Shown here: piece by piece, positions 27,626 through 37,343 of the stretch
How positions within the stretch are numbered: the first letter of the stretch is position 1
How the letters are laid out: each line of letters starts with the position of its first letter
From: Stenotrophomonas terrae
GTDB lineage: Bacteria > Pseudomonadota > Gammaproteobacteria > Xanthomonadales > Xanthomonadaceae
DNA: 55,216 nucleotides
Assembly (NCBI RefSeq): GCF_001431465.1
Contig: NZ_LDJJ01000026.1
Span: forward strand, 1-55,216
Reading direction: 5' to 3'
The notes under the pieces: generated by a model
Database searches by the model: none
What the model was told of the DNA's origin: nothing
The model's input: the letters and a program-made list of their open reading frames with translations, nothing else
Position numbers and translations under genes: made by a program

Positions 27626-28725
27626 ACCAGCAGGCATTGGAGCTTCAAGCACAGGGCCAGAATTGGCTGAAGAACGCGCGACGCGACGGTATCGCCATCA
27701 TGGGCACCGGCGGCATGGCGGGCGACCTGCATGACGCCTGTGTGCAGCTGGGCATCGAGGTGCATGCATTCATCACCAGCAGTGCCACGCTGAGCCACCA
27801 CCGCGGGCTTCCGGTGCATGCCCTGGCGCAGACTCCGGATGCGCTGCTGGTCAAGCCAATCTGGATAGGCATCTTCAACCACGGCGACAGCTCGGACCTG
27901 GTCCAGCTGCGCCGCCAGTGTCTGGCAAGCGGTTTCAGTGAAGTACTGGTTCCACAGCAGTTCTACGCGCTGGTCGAAGCGCAGATGGGCTGGCGCTACT
28001 GGCTGGCTCCGCTGCACGCCTACGAACAGCAGCAGACCTCCATCGCGCAAGCGCGTGCGTTGCTGGCTGACGCGGAAAGCATCGCCGTATTCGACGCAAT
28101 CCTCGATTTCCGTACCGGTACGAAACTCGACGAGTCCCTGCCCCGCTCGGCGGGTCCGCAGTACTTCCCGGTCGACCTGCTGCCTGCACTCCCCCACAGC
28201 ACAAACGTTTACCTCGATGGCGGTGCATATGACGGTGATACCGTCAGTCTTGCAGTGGAAAAACTGTCACCTACCCAGGTTCTCGCGTTCGAACCGGATC
28301 CGGACAACTTCAGGAAGCTGGTCACGCATGTCGCCAGCATCGACCTGCCTGCAACGTTGTTTCCACTCGGCATCTCCGATGCAGTGCGCTTCCTGCGTTT
28401 CCGCTCCGACAACGGTGCGGGCTGTGCGGTGGATGGAACCGGCGACAGCCAGATCCAGGTGGTCGACCTGGACAGCATTGTCTCCAAACTACCCATTGAT
28501 TTCCTGAAGCTGGACATCGAAGGATGCGAGGTGGAGGCACTGCATGGCGCACGTCAGCTGATCTCCACACGCAAGCCTTTCCTGGCGATAGCCGGTTACC
28601 ACCGCTGGGATGACCTGTGGAAGATTCCGACGCTGATTCATGCCATCAACCCGGACTATACGATCAAGCTGCGGCTGCACTGCGCCAACAGCTTCGATGC
28701 GGTGTTCTACGCCTACAACGCCTGA
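27622..28725 (+). CDS. FkbM-family methyltransferase with N-terminal Rossmann-like domain
   Basis: This 367-residue enzyme probably O-methylates a sugar. The C-terminal half carries FkbM motifs: SAM-binding VYLDGGAYDGDTVSLAVEKL, then LAFEPDPDNFRKL, then VVDLDSIVSKLPIDFLKLDI followed by EGCEVEALHGARQLI. The N-terminal 110 residues (GIAIMGTGGMAGDLHDACVQ) look like the Rossmann-like module of the acyltransferase two genes upstream. FkbM enzymes are common in glycan and flagellin-modification loci. It is linked to the previous gene by a four-base overlap. Confidence 0.85.
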   Translation: MNQQALELQAQGQNWLKNARRDGIAIMGTGGMAGDLHDACVQLGIEVHAFITSSATLSHHRGLPVHALAQTPDALLVKPIWIGIFNHGDSSDLVQLRRQCLASGFSEVLVPQQFYALVEAQMGWRYWLAPLHAYEQQQTSIAQARALLADAESIAVFDAILDFRTGTKLDESLPRSAGPQYFPVDLLPALPHSTNVYLDGGAYDGDTVSLAVEKLSPTQVLAFEPDPDNFRKLVTHVASIDLPATLFPLGISDAVRFLRFRSDNGAGCAVDGTGDSQIQVVDLDSIVSKLPIDFLKLDIEGCEVEALHGARQLISTRKPFLAIAGYHRWDDLWKIPTLIHAINPDYTIKLRLHCANSFDAVFYAYNA

Positions 28726-28764
28726 CCATTGCTGCAACCCCTCTCTCCTACCAGAACCTGCATC

Positions 28765-29859
28765 ATGCAAACCACCAATAAATTCTTCGAAGATCTGTTT
28801 GTCCTGGAACTGGCAAACAACCATTGGGGCAATCTTGCGCGTGGGCTTGAGATTGTCAGGCAGTTTTCCGAAGTCGTTCGCGCAGGGAACGTACGCGCGG
28901 CGATAAAGCTGCAGTTCCGTGACGTCGATGCCTTCGTCCACAAGGACTACAAGGCGCGCAGCGATATCCGCTACGTCAAGAAAACCATGGATACCAAGCT
29001 CTCCATCGAGGAGTTCAAGATTCTCGTGGATGCCATCAAGGCCAGCGGATGCATCGCGATGGCAACCCCATTTGATGAGCCCTCGGTTGAACTGTGCGAA
29101 GCGCTGGACTTCCCGATCATCAAGGTCGCCAGCTCGGACCTGGGTGACCATTCCCTGATCGACCGCATCGTCAGGACCGGGCGTCCCACCATCATCTCCA
29201 CCGGTGGTGCAAGCGAGCAGACCATTGACCGGGTCGTTCGCCAGTTCGGCGAACGCGAAATTCCGTTGGCCATCAATCATTGTGTGTCGCTGTATCCCTC
29301 CGAAGACAACGAGCTGGAACTGAATCAGATCGACTATCTCCGTAGCCGATACCCGACGCATGTGGTTGGGCTGTCCACCCACGAGTACCACGACTGGACC
29401 AGCTCGATGCTGATGTCATATGCCAAGGGCGCGCGCACCTGGGAACGCCACATCGACATCGAGGCTGATGGCATTCCGGTCTCCTCGTACTGCACGCTGC
29501 CCCATCAAGCCGCTGAATGGTTCTCCGCCTACCACAAGGCGCGCGAGATGTGTGGTGGCTCGACCGCGCAACGGCGCAAATTGCCGAGCCGCGAGATCAA
29601 CTATCTCGACAATCTGGTCCGTGGTGTCTACGCCAAGCGCGAGTTGCCGGCCGGCTATGTCGTCGAACCGGCGACCTTCGACAAAGACTTCTATATGGCG
29701 GTTCCGCTGTTGAAGGGCCAGCTCTCGTGCCGGGAAATACTGTCTGGCCTGACACTGGCACAGCCGCTGGACGGCGACGCCGCCCTGACCCTGGAAACAG
29801 TGGCTGCAAGCGCCTTCAGCACCGAACAGCACAGCCTGATTCTTGACCGCGGGCTGTAA
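28765..29859 (+). CDS. Sialic-acid-synthase (NeuB)-like PEP-condensing enzyme
   Basis: NeuB enzymes condense phosphoenolpyruvate with an amino- or keto-sugar to give a nine-carbon 2-keto acid. The 364-residue product has the NeuB order: ELANNHWGN near the start, IKLQFRDVDAF, CIAMATPFDEPSVELCEALD, IISTGGASE, and GLSTHEYHDW with the metal-binding His, then TWERHIDIE. A C-terminal SAF-like region follows (RGVYAKRELPAGYVVEPATF). No NeuC epimerase or CMP transferase (NeuA) is nearby, so substrate and use are unknown. The ATG at 28765 lacks a strong upstream ribosome site. Confidence 0.82.
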   Translation: MQTTNKFFEDLFVLELANNHWGNLARGLEIVRQFSEVVRAGNVRAAIKLQFRDVDAFVHKDYKARSDIRYVKKTMDTKLSIEEFKILVDAIKASGCIAMATPFDEPSVELCEALDFPIIKVASSDLGDHSLIDRIVRTGRPTIISTGGASEQTIDRVVRQFGEREIPLAINHCVSLYPSEDNELELNQIDYLRSRYPTHVVGLSTHEYHDWTSSMLMSYAKGARTWERHIDIEADGIPVSSYCTLPHQAAEWFSAYHKAREMCGGSTAQRRKLPSREINYLDNLVRGVYAKRELPAGYVVEPATFDKDFYMAVPLLKGQLSCREILSGLTLAQPLDGDAALTLETVAASAFSTEQHSLILDRGL

Positions 29860-29917
29860 CACCAGCCGCGCGTCAGAACCTGCAGCGCCAACAATCAACA
29901 TTCATCGCCGAGCTCAG

Positions 29918-30994
29918 ATGACTCCTCCTTCGCCAATGGCCAGCTGTGCAGCGGACAGTTTTGACCGCCTGCCAGCAGCGATCTGGCCGCGCCTGAATGC
30001 TGCACTGGACGGTAAGCACCTGCTGCTGACTGGAGCTACCGGCTTCTTCGGAAAATGGCTACTCGCATTGCTGCAACGGCTCAATGCCGGTGGCACGCAT
30101 ATACAGGTCATTGCCCTTTCACGCGATCCGGCCCGCTTCCTTGTTGCACATCCCGAGCATGCCGGAGAGCCCTGGCTGCGCTGGATCATATCCGATGTCC
30201 GCGCTCTGGCTGCCGTTCATGACAGCCCAGTGGACCTGGTTCTTCATGCCGCGACAGACACCTCAAGCCGCGCGCATGAACAGCCGCTGGAAATATTCGC
30301 CAGCGTGATCGACGGCACGCGTCGCGTCCTTGAATACGCACACCGCAACGGCGCAAGTCGACTTCTGCTTACCGGGTCAGGAGCACAGTACGGCGCGATT
30401 CCGGATGGGCAACCCGCAAAAGAAAGCTCTGCATTGGCCTGCGACAGCCGACTCGCACTGAACATCTACGGCGAGTCCAAGCGCATGCAGGAGACGCTGG
30501 CAGCGGTATATATGCATCAGACCGGCATTGACGTGGTCATGACCCGGTGTTTTGCTTTCTCTGGTCCGGGCCTCGCGCTTGACGGCCACTTTGCCATTGG
30601 GAACTTCGTCCGCGATGCGCTGCGCGGCCATGGCATCACGCTCAACTCATCCGGCCAAGCCATGCGTAGCTACCTGCACGGCGCCGACCTGGCCGTATGG
30701 CTGCTGATATTGCTGGCCGAAGGGACTGCGGGGCATGCCTACAACGTAGGCTCTGACCAGGCGTTGAGTGTCGCCGAGCTCGCGGTTCTGGTGCAGCAGC
30801 GGCTCGCACCAGATGCCCAACTGAGCATCCTCGGCCGAGCCGATGGCCCACGCTCCTATTATGTTCCCGCCATTGATGAGGCTCGTGCGCTTGGTCTGGC
30901 GCCATGGACGAGCCTGGAAGACTCCATTGACGCAATGGCCAGCTGGGCCAGGGCGTACAACAATCGCGTCGTTCCCGAATCGCTGGTGTCCTGA
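29918..30994 (+). CDS. NAD(P)-dependent epimerase/dehydratase (extended SDR)
   Basis: This 358-residue extended short-chain dehydrogenase probably acts on a nucleotide sugar. It has the GxxGxxG motif in HLLLTGATGFFGKWLLALLQ (about residues 36-55), a catalytic Tyr-x3-Lys in LNIYGESKRMQETL, and the signature SYLHGADLAVWLLILLAEG with HAYNVGSDQALSVAELAVLV. The reaction cannot be told from sequence. In the yersiniose pathway a reductase (YerF) follows YerE, so ketoreduction is one possibility; epimerisation is another. A start at 29936 is also possible. Confidence 0.8.
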   Translation: MTPPSPMASCAADSFDRLPAAIWPRLNAALDGKHLLLTGATGFFGKWLLALLQRLNAGGTHIQVIALSRDPARFLVAHPEHAGEPWLRWIISDVRALAAVHDSPVDLVLHAATDTSSRAHEQPLEIFASVIDGTRRVLEYAHRNGASRLLLTGSGAQYGAIPDGQPAKESSALACDSRLALNIYGESKRMQETLAAVYMHQTGIDVVMTRCFAFSGPGLALDGHFAIGNFVRDALRGHGITLNSSGQAMRSYLHGADLAVWLLILLAEGTAGHAYNVGSDQALSVAELAVLVQQRLAPDAQLSILGRADGPRSYYVPAIDEARALGLAPWTSLEDSIDAMASWARAYNNRVVPESLVS

Positions 30995-31005
30995 GCCGTA
31001 CGTCG

Positions 31006-32412
31006 ATGACAATTCCACTCACCGTTGCCCTGCTTACCTACAACCGTCCGCATTACTTGCGGCTGGCGTTGCGCGCGATCATCGAGCAGACGTACACGGA
31101 CTTCGAACTGCTGGTGATGGACAACGGCAGTACTGACGACACGCCTGAGGTAGTGCTCGGCTTCAAGGACGACCGGTTGCGCTATGTACGCAATGCGCCA
31201 GGTCATCCGGCCAGCTTCAACGGCACCAGCGCGGTCCTTATCGCCCGCGGCAAGCGCCTGCTGATAACCCATGACGACGACATCATGGAGCCGGACATGC
31301 TGCAGCGGCAGATGTCCATGTTTGAACGCCAGCCCGAACTCGCCGCCATCTGGACCAACCAGAGCACGATCGACGAGAACGGCCAGCGCTTGCTGGAGCA
31401 CCTGGCGCCTCCCGGGCCGGACCGGATCTACGCCCGCGGTGAATACATCGCCAGGGCCGCCGAAGAGCGACATTGGCACCCACCAAGCAGCCTGATATTT
31501 ACTCCCGGGCTGCTGTCGCTTGCCACCCTGCACAAGGGATATCGCGGGCTACCGCTTGGCAACGGGAAGCGTCCACTCGTTGAAGGCAGCGGTGACTACA
31601 TCATTCCTGCCAAGATGAATCTGAAGGCACCAGTGGCCTTTCTCAACGCCCCGTTGCTACGTTATCGTCAGCATGGAGGCCAGGAAACCAATCATGCCGA
31701 CCTGACCGGCGCGGTGTTGCACGGCTATGTGTCGTTGCGCCGTTTCGTCGTCCGTACCAGTTACAAACAACAGTACACACCGGTCTATGACGCCTTGATC
31801 GCGCGCTACAAGGCGCAGAAACAGGTAACCGAAATTCCCGGCGCGACGACTTCAACAGCCGCAATCCGCCGCTTCCAGCAGATGTTCGCTCAGGGCAGCA
31901 AAGACCTTGCAGCGAATCCCCGCGCCGGATTCCAGTTGTTGCCGCTAGCCATTCTGTTGGACCAGATTGCAAAGCAAGGAGCGAACGACCAACTTGAACG
32001 CCTGCTCCTGAGCATGCCCACGCCTGACGAAACCTTGCAGACCTCCATACACCGTCTGCACCGCTGGGCCAGCCATCGCTGTGAGGGGCGGAACCTTTTT
32101 CAGAAGTTCGCGCCGGGCTCGCAGGTAGTGATACTCGGTAGCGTCCTGTTGTCGGCGCTGCTGGTGCATGAGGCCCGCCAGGCCGGTGTCAACATTGCCT
32201 GCTGCCTCGACTCCAGTGTTACCCGACAGGGGCGTGATTGGTTGGGCGTTCAGATCGTCGAACCAGCATGGTTGGCAGACAACCACAAGCCGCTTGATGC
32301 GATCGTGCTGAGTTCCGAACGCGACCATGAAGACGAACTCATCCACATGCTTCGCCGTCACGATGCAGTTACACCCATCGTCTCGTGGAAACAGTTGGTG
32401 GAGCAACTCTGA
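31006..32412 (+). CDS. Glycosyltransferase family 2 with C-terminal Rossmann-like domain
   Basis: This 468-residue protein joins an N-terminal GT2 domain (LTVALLTYNRPHYLRLALRA, then VMDNGSTDDTPEVV and the DDD motif in LLITHDDDIMEPDML near residue 89) to a C-terminal module of about 110 residues (GSQVVILGSVLLSALLVHEA, IACCLDSSVTRQGRDWLGVQ). This module resembles the N-terminal modules of the acyltransferase and methyltransferase upstream. It probably transfers one sugar of the island's glycan in the cytosol; no membrane segment is seen. It starts 11 bases after the SDR gene. Confidence 0.83.
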   Translation: MTIPLTVALLTYNRPHYLRLALRAIIEQTYTDFELLVMDNGSTDDTPEVVLGFKDDRLRYVRNAPGHPASFNGTSAVLIARGKRLLITHDDDIMEPDMLQRQMSMFERQPELAAIWTNQSTIDENGQRLLEHLAPPGPDRIYARGEYIARAAEERHWHPPSSLIFTPGLLSLATLHKGYRGLPLGNGKRPLVEGSGDYIIPAKMNLKAPVAFLNAPLLRYRQHGGQETNHADLTGAVLHGYVSLRRFVVRTSYKQQYTPVYDALIARYKAQKQVTEIPGATTSTAAIRRFQQMFAQGSKDLAANPRAGFQLLPLAILLDQIAKQGANDQLERLLLSMPTPDETLQTSIHRLHRWASHRCEGRNLFQKFAPGSQVVILGSVLLSALLVHEARQAGVNIACCLDSSVTRQGRDWLGVQIVEPAWLADNHKPLDAIVLSSERDHEDELIHMLRRHDAVTPIVSWKQLVEQL

Positions 32413-32447
32413 CCAATGGCAGCTGCACAAAGTGCTGGAGATGAATC

Positions 32448-35400
32448 TTGATTGATTGGAAAACCATTCCCGGCGGACGCGTCAGCGGTGCGCCATGGCA
32501 AGTAGCCATGCTCGGCTTCTGCATCCGTACGGGGACCTGCCATGCGTTGTCGGACACTGATCTGCAAGCCCTGAATCAATCGCTGCCACTGAACGGACTG
32601 CGCGAGTATGGCTTGGCCAACGGCATGCGCTTCAGTTCACCGCATTTGGCGACGTTGGTGCAGGATGCCGACGCGGTGCTGCTGTTTGCCCAATCCCGCC
32701 CAGACCAGGCTTCGTTCACATTGCAGGCCTCAAGCAGCAAGTACCTTGTGCTGGCAACTGCACGGGACCAGCCCCTGCTTGCAGATGAAGGTAGCTTCGG
32801 GGCCATTTTCGTTCCTGGCGACCACCCCGGCCGCGCAGGGAACGTCGTCACCACAACGCACTATATTGACTCCCGTCTACACGGTGACGCTGCAGCCCAG
32901 GCACTCGCACTGGCCGACATACCGCCTGCCCACACAGGGGTACATGCCTACTATCACTCCGCACCGTCGTGGATCAATTGGATAACCACTGCGATCGCCA
33001 GAGACGCTGCTGTAGTGCGCGCCAACGGACCGCTGCTGAGCGTCATCGTGCCCGCCTACAACTACGGGCGCTTTCTCCGCCAATGTGTGCAGTCGGTACT
33101 GGATCAAGGTATTGACGACCTCGAGATCCTGATACTTGACAATGCGTCAACCGATGACAGCCCTGAGGTCATGCATGGCTTTGCGGATGAGCCGCGGGTC
33201 CGCTACATGCGCAATCCACACAACTATGGTGCCGGCTTCAATTGGCTCAATGGCCTGAACCTGGCGCGCGGCACCTATTGCGCGTTCCTCTCTGCCGATG
33301 ACTTCTACAATCCCGGCCATCTGCTGCGACTGATGCCTGCCCTATGCAGCAACCCGCAGGTGGTTGCCGGCTATACCAGCATCTGTTGGGTCGACGACAA
33401 TGGTGCCGCCGTGAACCAGCCGCGCCATCCTGGCTACAGATCGGCCGACTATGTTGGCGGTCGCAACGAAGTGGCCGACCTGCTCGTCCACGACTGCTAC
33501 ATTGCACCTTCGGCGGCAATCTACCGCACGCTCCAACTACGCACCACCTGGCAACCGTCAAACACGCATGGCGCCGGCGACTGGGAGATGTCAATCCAGA
33601 TCGCCGAGAAGTTCCCCGACTTCGCATATATCGATGCGCCTGGCGTCAGCTACCGGCTGCATGCTTCGCAGCATTCCAGCCGGTTCTATGCCTCCACCAA
33701 TCCGCTTGAAGATCACCTGACCATTCTTGAAGGTGTATTCAAACGTAGCGCCCAGAAACATCTTCGCGGCCATGAAAATGCGGTCGCCGAGCACATCGAG
33801 CGCCGTCTTTCGCTTTACCCCGGTGAGCGGACCTCAGCACTCGGTGCACGAGCGCAGAAACTGGTAAGCGAGTTGGAGCAGCTGGCTGAGTTCAATGCGG
33901 CGCCATTGTTCAGCGTCATCCTGACCACCTGGAACCGCCCAGCCTTGCTTGCCGATGCTCTGAACAGCATCCATGCACAGACCTTGCGCGACTTCGAGGT
34001 GATTCTGGTCAATGACTGCGGCGGCCCGGTCGAACACCTGCTCGGCGAACCAGGGTTCCCACTCACCTACCTGCAACTTGGCCGCAACGGCGGCCCCGCC
34101 GCCGCCCGCAACGCGGCACATCGGCTCGCGCGGGGACGCTATCTGGTCTATCTGGACGACGACGACCTGTACCTGCCCAACCACCTGCAGACCCTGGCCG
34201 ATGCGCTGCAGGCGCACCCGGATGAGGTGGTCTACAGCGACGCGTTGTTTATCACCGAGCGCATCGAAGGCAGCAGCCGGCACCCGCTGGCCGAGGAGCG
34301 CCGCTATCCGCATGACCGCTACTCGCACGAGCGGCTGTCGGTAGACAACTACATCCCCATCAACACATTTTCTTGGCCACGTGCGCTCGCTGCGGAAGTC
34401 GGCGGCTTCGACGAAAGACTGCCGGGATTGGAGGACTGGGATTTCCTGCTGCGCCTGGCTGCGCGCGTCGCCTTCCATCACGTCCACCAGGAAACCGTGC
34501 AGGTGCGGATGCGCGCTGACGGCGACGAGCGCCGCTCCGTGCATGCCTTCGAGCACTACCCAGCGCTTTACCAGAAACTGTACGCACGCCATTCCGATCT
34601 GGATGCGGAGACCGTTCGCAACGGCCGCGCGGAGCGGCTGAAACAACTCGGCCGTCTGCTGCCACAAACCGCGGAAAGCGCGATCGACCACTGGCGTGCA
34701 GTTCGCACACCAAGCCCGCTCCAGCGGCAGCTGTGCGAACAACGCATCAGCAGCCTCGGGCCGCCACCGCGACTGTGCGTGCTGCTGCGTTGCGCCGATG
34801 GTGACACCGTCGCTGTCTTGCGCAGCATTGCCAGCCTCCGCGGCGAGACCGGCCTGCCGGATGGTTTGCAGATAGTGGTAGCGACAGCTGGCCCGGCCGA
34901 GCGGATGCATGCTGCCCTTGCCGACGAAGATGTCCAGGTAATTGAGTGGGATCTGCAGCAGCCTGCAGCCATTCTCGAAGCCGTTCTTGCAGACATCGGC
35001 TCTGACTGGCTGATGGCGGCTGAGGGCGGCGACGAGTTCGCTGCAGGCGGTCTGTTGCAACTGCGCATGCAACTGGCCGAGCAGCCGCAGCTGCGGGCTG
35101 TGTTTGCGGACGGCTGGTGCCGGAATGCTGACGGTACGCTGGCGCCGATCCTGCGCCCCGACTTCAATCTCGATCTGCTACTCGGCAACCCGGCGATGCT
35201 GGCATCACATTGGGTGTTCCAATGTCAGTCGGCACGCGATGCTGGTGGTTTCAATGCCGCCGCAGGCAGTGCCACCGAACTTGATCTCATCCTGCGGCTC
35301 ATTCACCGCAGTGGCTTTGAGGGCATTGCCCATCTGCACGAACCCGTGATCACTGGCGCGCCGGCGCGGTTTGACTGCCAGGCGCAGCAGCAGGTCATCC

Positions 35401-37319
35401 TTGCCCATCTGCGCGCACGCGGTTACCCCGATGCGACAGTGGAGGCGATTGGCTCGGGCTTGTATCGCATCAACCATGCGCACGCACGGCGGCCGGTGGT
35501 GTCGCTGGTGATCGTGGTATCGGCCGACACCACGCTGGCAGTCCTCGAGCGCTGCGTGGTATCGGTACTGGAAAAGACCCGCTATGCCGACTATCACTTG
35601 CTGCTGGTCGACAACGGCGCGACGGATGAACTGCGTCAATGGATGCAGCAGGTTGAGTCCTTGGCCGCAGATCGGGTGCAGGCATTCGCCTTCGATCCGC
35701 CGCTGCCGCACGCCGCTGCCTGCAATCTTGCCGCGACCCAGGCAAGCGGCGAGTTCCTGCTGTTCCTGCGCCCCGAGGTAGCCGCGTTGCAGCCTCATTG
35801 GCTGGATGAGCTGCTCAATCATGGCCTGCGCCCCGAGGTCGGGGTGGTGGGTGCCAAGACCGTCTCCGGCGATGGCAAGCTCAGCCACGCCGGGCTGGTG
35901 CCAGGCCTGTTCTGCAGCGGCGGCCACGCGTTTGCCGGCGCTGCCATGGATGCGCCCGGCTACATGAACCGTCTACAGGTGGCGCAGCAATATTCGGCGG
36001 TAGCGGACAGCTGCCTGTTGATCGGCGCGGAGCTGTTCGCCGAACTGGATGGTTTCGATCACGCGACGTTCGCCGATGAAGGTGCCGATGTGGATCTGTG
36101 CCTGCGCGCGCGTGCGCGCGGCTATCTGACCGTGTGGACGCCGCATGCCTTGCTGCTGCATTCGACCGAGCAGTCCGGGATGATTGAAGCGACAGCCGAT
36201 GCCCTGCTCGAACGCTGGCTCCCTGCCCTCGCCCACGATCCGGCCTACAACCCCAGCCTGCGGCTGGACGTCGCCGGTGGATTCCGCCTGGGTGAATCGG
36301 ATTTCTCGTGGAAGCCACTGCCCTGGCGGCCGCTTCCCCGCGTATTGGCGCAGCCTGCCGATCCCTGGGGCAGTGGCCAGTACCGGGTAATCCAGCCGTT
36401 TGAAGCCTTGAAGCTGGAAGGCCATGTTGAAGGCGCGCTCTATTCGACCTTGCTGGACCCGGTCGAGCAGGCGCGCATAGATCCGGATGTAGTGATCCTG
36501 CAGCGCCGCGTCAGCGAGGATGACCTGCACAAGATCCAGCGCGGTGCCCGCTTCTCGCGTGCGATCAAGGTCTATGAGCTCGACGACTACCTGCCCAATC
36601 TGCCGGCCAAAAGCACGCATCGCGAGCATATGCCGCGCGATGTATTGCGCAGCCTGCGCAAGGCCATGGGCATGGTCGACCGGTTCGTGGTGTCCACACC
36701 GGCGATGGCCGAGGCCTTCGCAGGCCTGCATCCGGATATCCGCATTGCCCGTAACCGTCTTCCGCTGAGCTGGTGGAAGCACCTGCCCGCAGTGCGCCGC
36801 GACGACAACCGGCGCCCACGCGTCGGCTGGGCCGGTGGCCTGGGCCATACCGGCGACTTGGAAATGATTGCCGATGTTGTCAGCGAATTGGCGCAGGAGG
36901 TGGACTGGGTGTTCTTCGGCATGTGCCCGGACCGCCTGCGTCCGTATGTGGCCGAGTTCCATCCGGGCGTGGATATCGCGCTGTATCCGCGTGCATTGGC
37001 GCAGCTGCAGCTCGACCTGGCCATCGCGCCGTTAGAAGAGAACCGCTTCAACGAATGCAAGAGCAACCTGCGCCTGCTCGAGTACGGTGCCTGCGCGGTA
37101 CCGGTGGTCTGCAGTGATGTCGGCCCGTACCGTGACCCCGCCCTGCCGGTTACCCGCGTACGCAACCGGCACCGCGAATGGGTGGGTGCCATCCGCGAAC
37201 ATCTGGCCGATGCCGACGTACGTCGCTTGGCAGGCGATGCGCTGAAATCGGTGGTTCACCGCGACTGGATGCTCGAAGGTGCCGGGCTTGATGAGTGGCG
37301 CGCCGCCTGGCTGCCCTGA
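32448..37319 (+). CDS. Giant multi-module glycosyltransferase (four GT2-type modules plus a GT-B module)
   Basis: The 1623-residue protein is far longer than single glycosyltransferases. Residues 1-190 are an unassigned domain. GT2 modules begin near 194 (LSVIVPAYNYGRFLRQCVQS), 485 (FSVILTTWNRPALLADALNS; YLVYLDDDDLYLPNHL) and 1014 (VSLVIVVSADTTLAVLERCV; ADEGADVDLCLRARARGY). A degenerate one begins near 770. A GT-B/GT4-like module starts near 1295, with NRFNECKSNLRLLEYGACAV. No membrane segments are seen. A TTG start at 32448 is chosen: GGAG sits seven bases upstream and a stop codon lies two codons before it. It may assemble or repeatedly extend a glycan. Confidence 0.85.
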   Translation: MIDWKTIPGGRVSGAPWQVAMLGFCIRTGTCHALSDTDLQALNQSLPLNGLREYGLANGMRFSSPHLATLVQDADAVLLFAQSRPDQASFTLQASSSKYLVLATARDQPLLADEGSFGAIFVPGDHPGRAGNVVTTTHYIDSRLHGDAAAQALALADIPPAHTGVHAYYHSAPSWINWITTAIARDAAVVRANGPLLSVIVPAYNYGRFLRQCVQSVLDQGIDDLEILILDNASTDDSPEVMHGFADEPRVRYMRNPHNYGAGFNWLNGLNLARGTYCAFLSADDFYNPGHLLRLMPALCSNPQVVAGYTSICWVDDNGAAVNQPRHPGYRSADYVGGRNEVADLLVHDCYIAPSAAIYRTLQLRTTWQPSNTHGAGDWEMSIQIAEKFPDFAYIDAPGVSYRLHASQHSSRFYASTNPLEDHLTILEGVFKRSAQKHLRGHENAVAEHIERRLSLYPGERTSALGARAQKLVSELEQLAEFNAAPLFSVILTTWNRPALLADALNSIHAQTLRDFEVILVNDCGGPVEHLLGEPGFPLTYLQLGRNGGPAAARNAAHRLARGRYLVYLDDDDLYLPNHLQTLADALQAHPDEVVYSDALFITERIEGSSRHPLAEERRYPHDRYSHERLSVDNYIPINTFSWPRALAAEVGGFDERLPGLEDWDFLLRLAARVAFHHVHQETVQVRMRADGDERRSVHAFEHYPALYQKLYARHSDLDAETVRNGRAERLKQLGRLLPQTAESAIDHWRAVRTPSPLQRQLCEQRISSLGPPPRLCVLLRCADGDTVAVLRSIASLRGETGLPDGLQIVVATAGPAERMHAALADEDVQVIEWDLQQPAAILEAVLADIGSDWLMAAEGGDEFAAGGLLQLRMQLAEQPQLRAVFADGWCRNADGTLAPILRPDFNLDLLLGNPAMLASHWVFQCQSARDAGGFNAAAGSATELDLILRLIHRSGFEGIAHLHEPVITGAPARFDCQAQQQVILAHLRARGYPDATVEAIGSGLYRINHAHARRPVVSLVIVVSADTTLAVLERCVVSVLEKTRYADYHLLLVDNGATDELRQWMQQVESLAADRVQAFAFDPPLPHAAACNLAATQASGEFLLFLRPEVAALQPHWLDELLNHGLRPEVGVVGAKTVSGDGKLSHAGLVPGLFCSGGHAFAGAAMDAPGYMNRLQVAQQYSAVADSCLLIGAELFAELDGFDHATFADEGADVDLCLRARARGYLTVWTPHALLLHSTEQSGMIEATADALLERWLPALAHDPAYNPSLRLDVAGGFRLGESDFSWKPLPWRPLPRVLAQPADPWGSGQYRVIQPFEALKLEGHVEGALYSTLLDPVEQARIDPDVVILQRRVSEDDLHKIQRGARFSRAIKVYELDDYLPNLPAKSTHREHMPRDVLRSLRKAMGMVDRFVVSTPAMAEAFAGLHPDIRIARNRLPLSWWKHLPAVRRDDNRRPRVGWAGGLGHTGDLEMIADVVSELAQEVDWVFFGMCPDRLRPYVAEFHPGVDIALYPRALAQLQLDLAIAPLEENRFNECKSNLRLLEYGACAVPVVCSDVGPYRDPALPVTRVRNRHREWVGAIREHLADADVRRLAGDALKSVVHRDWMLEGAGLDEWRAAWLP

Positions 37320-37343
37320 TCCAAGCTCTGCTCCATTGTCATT

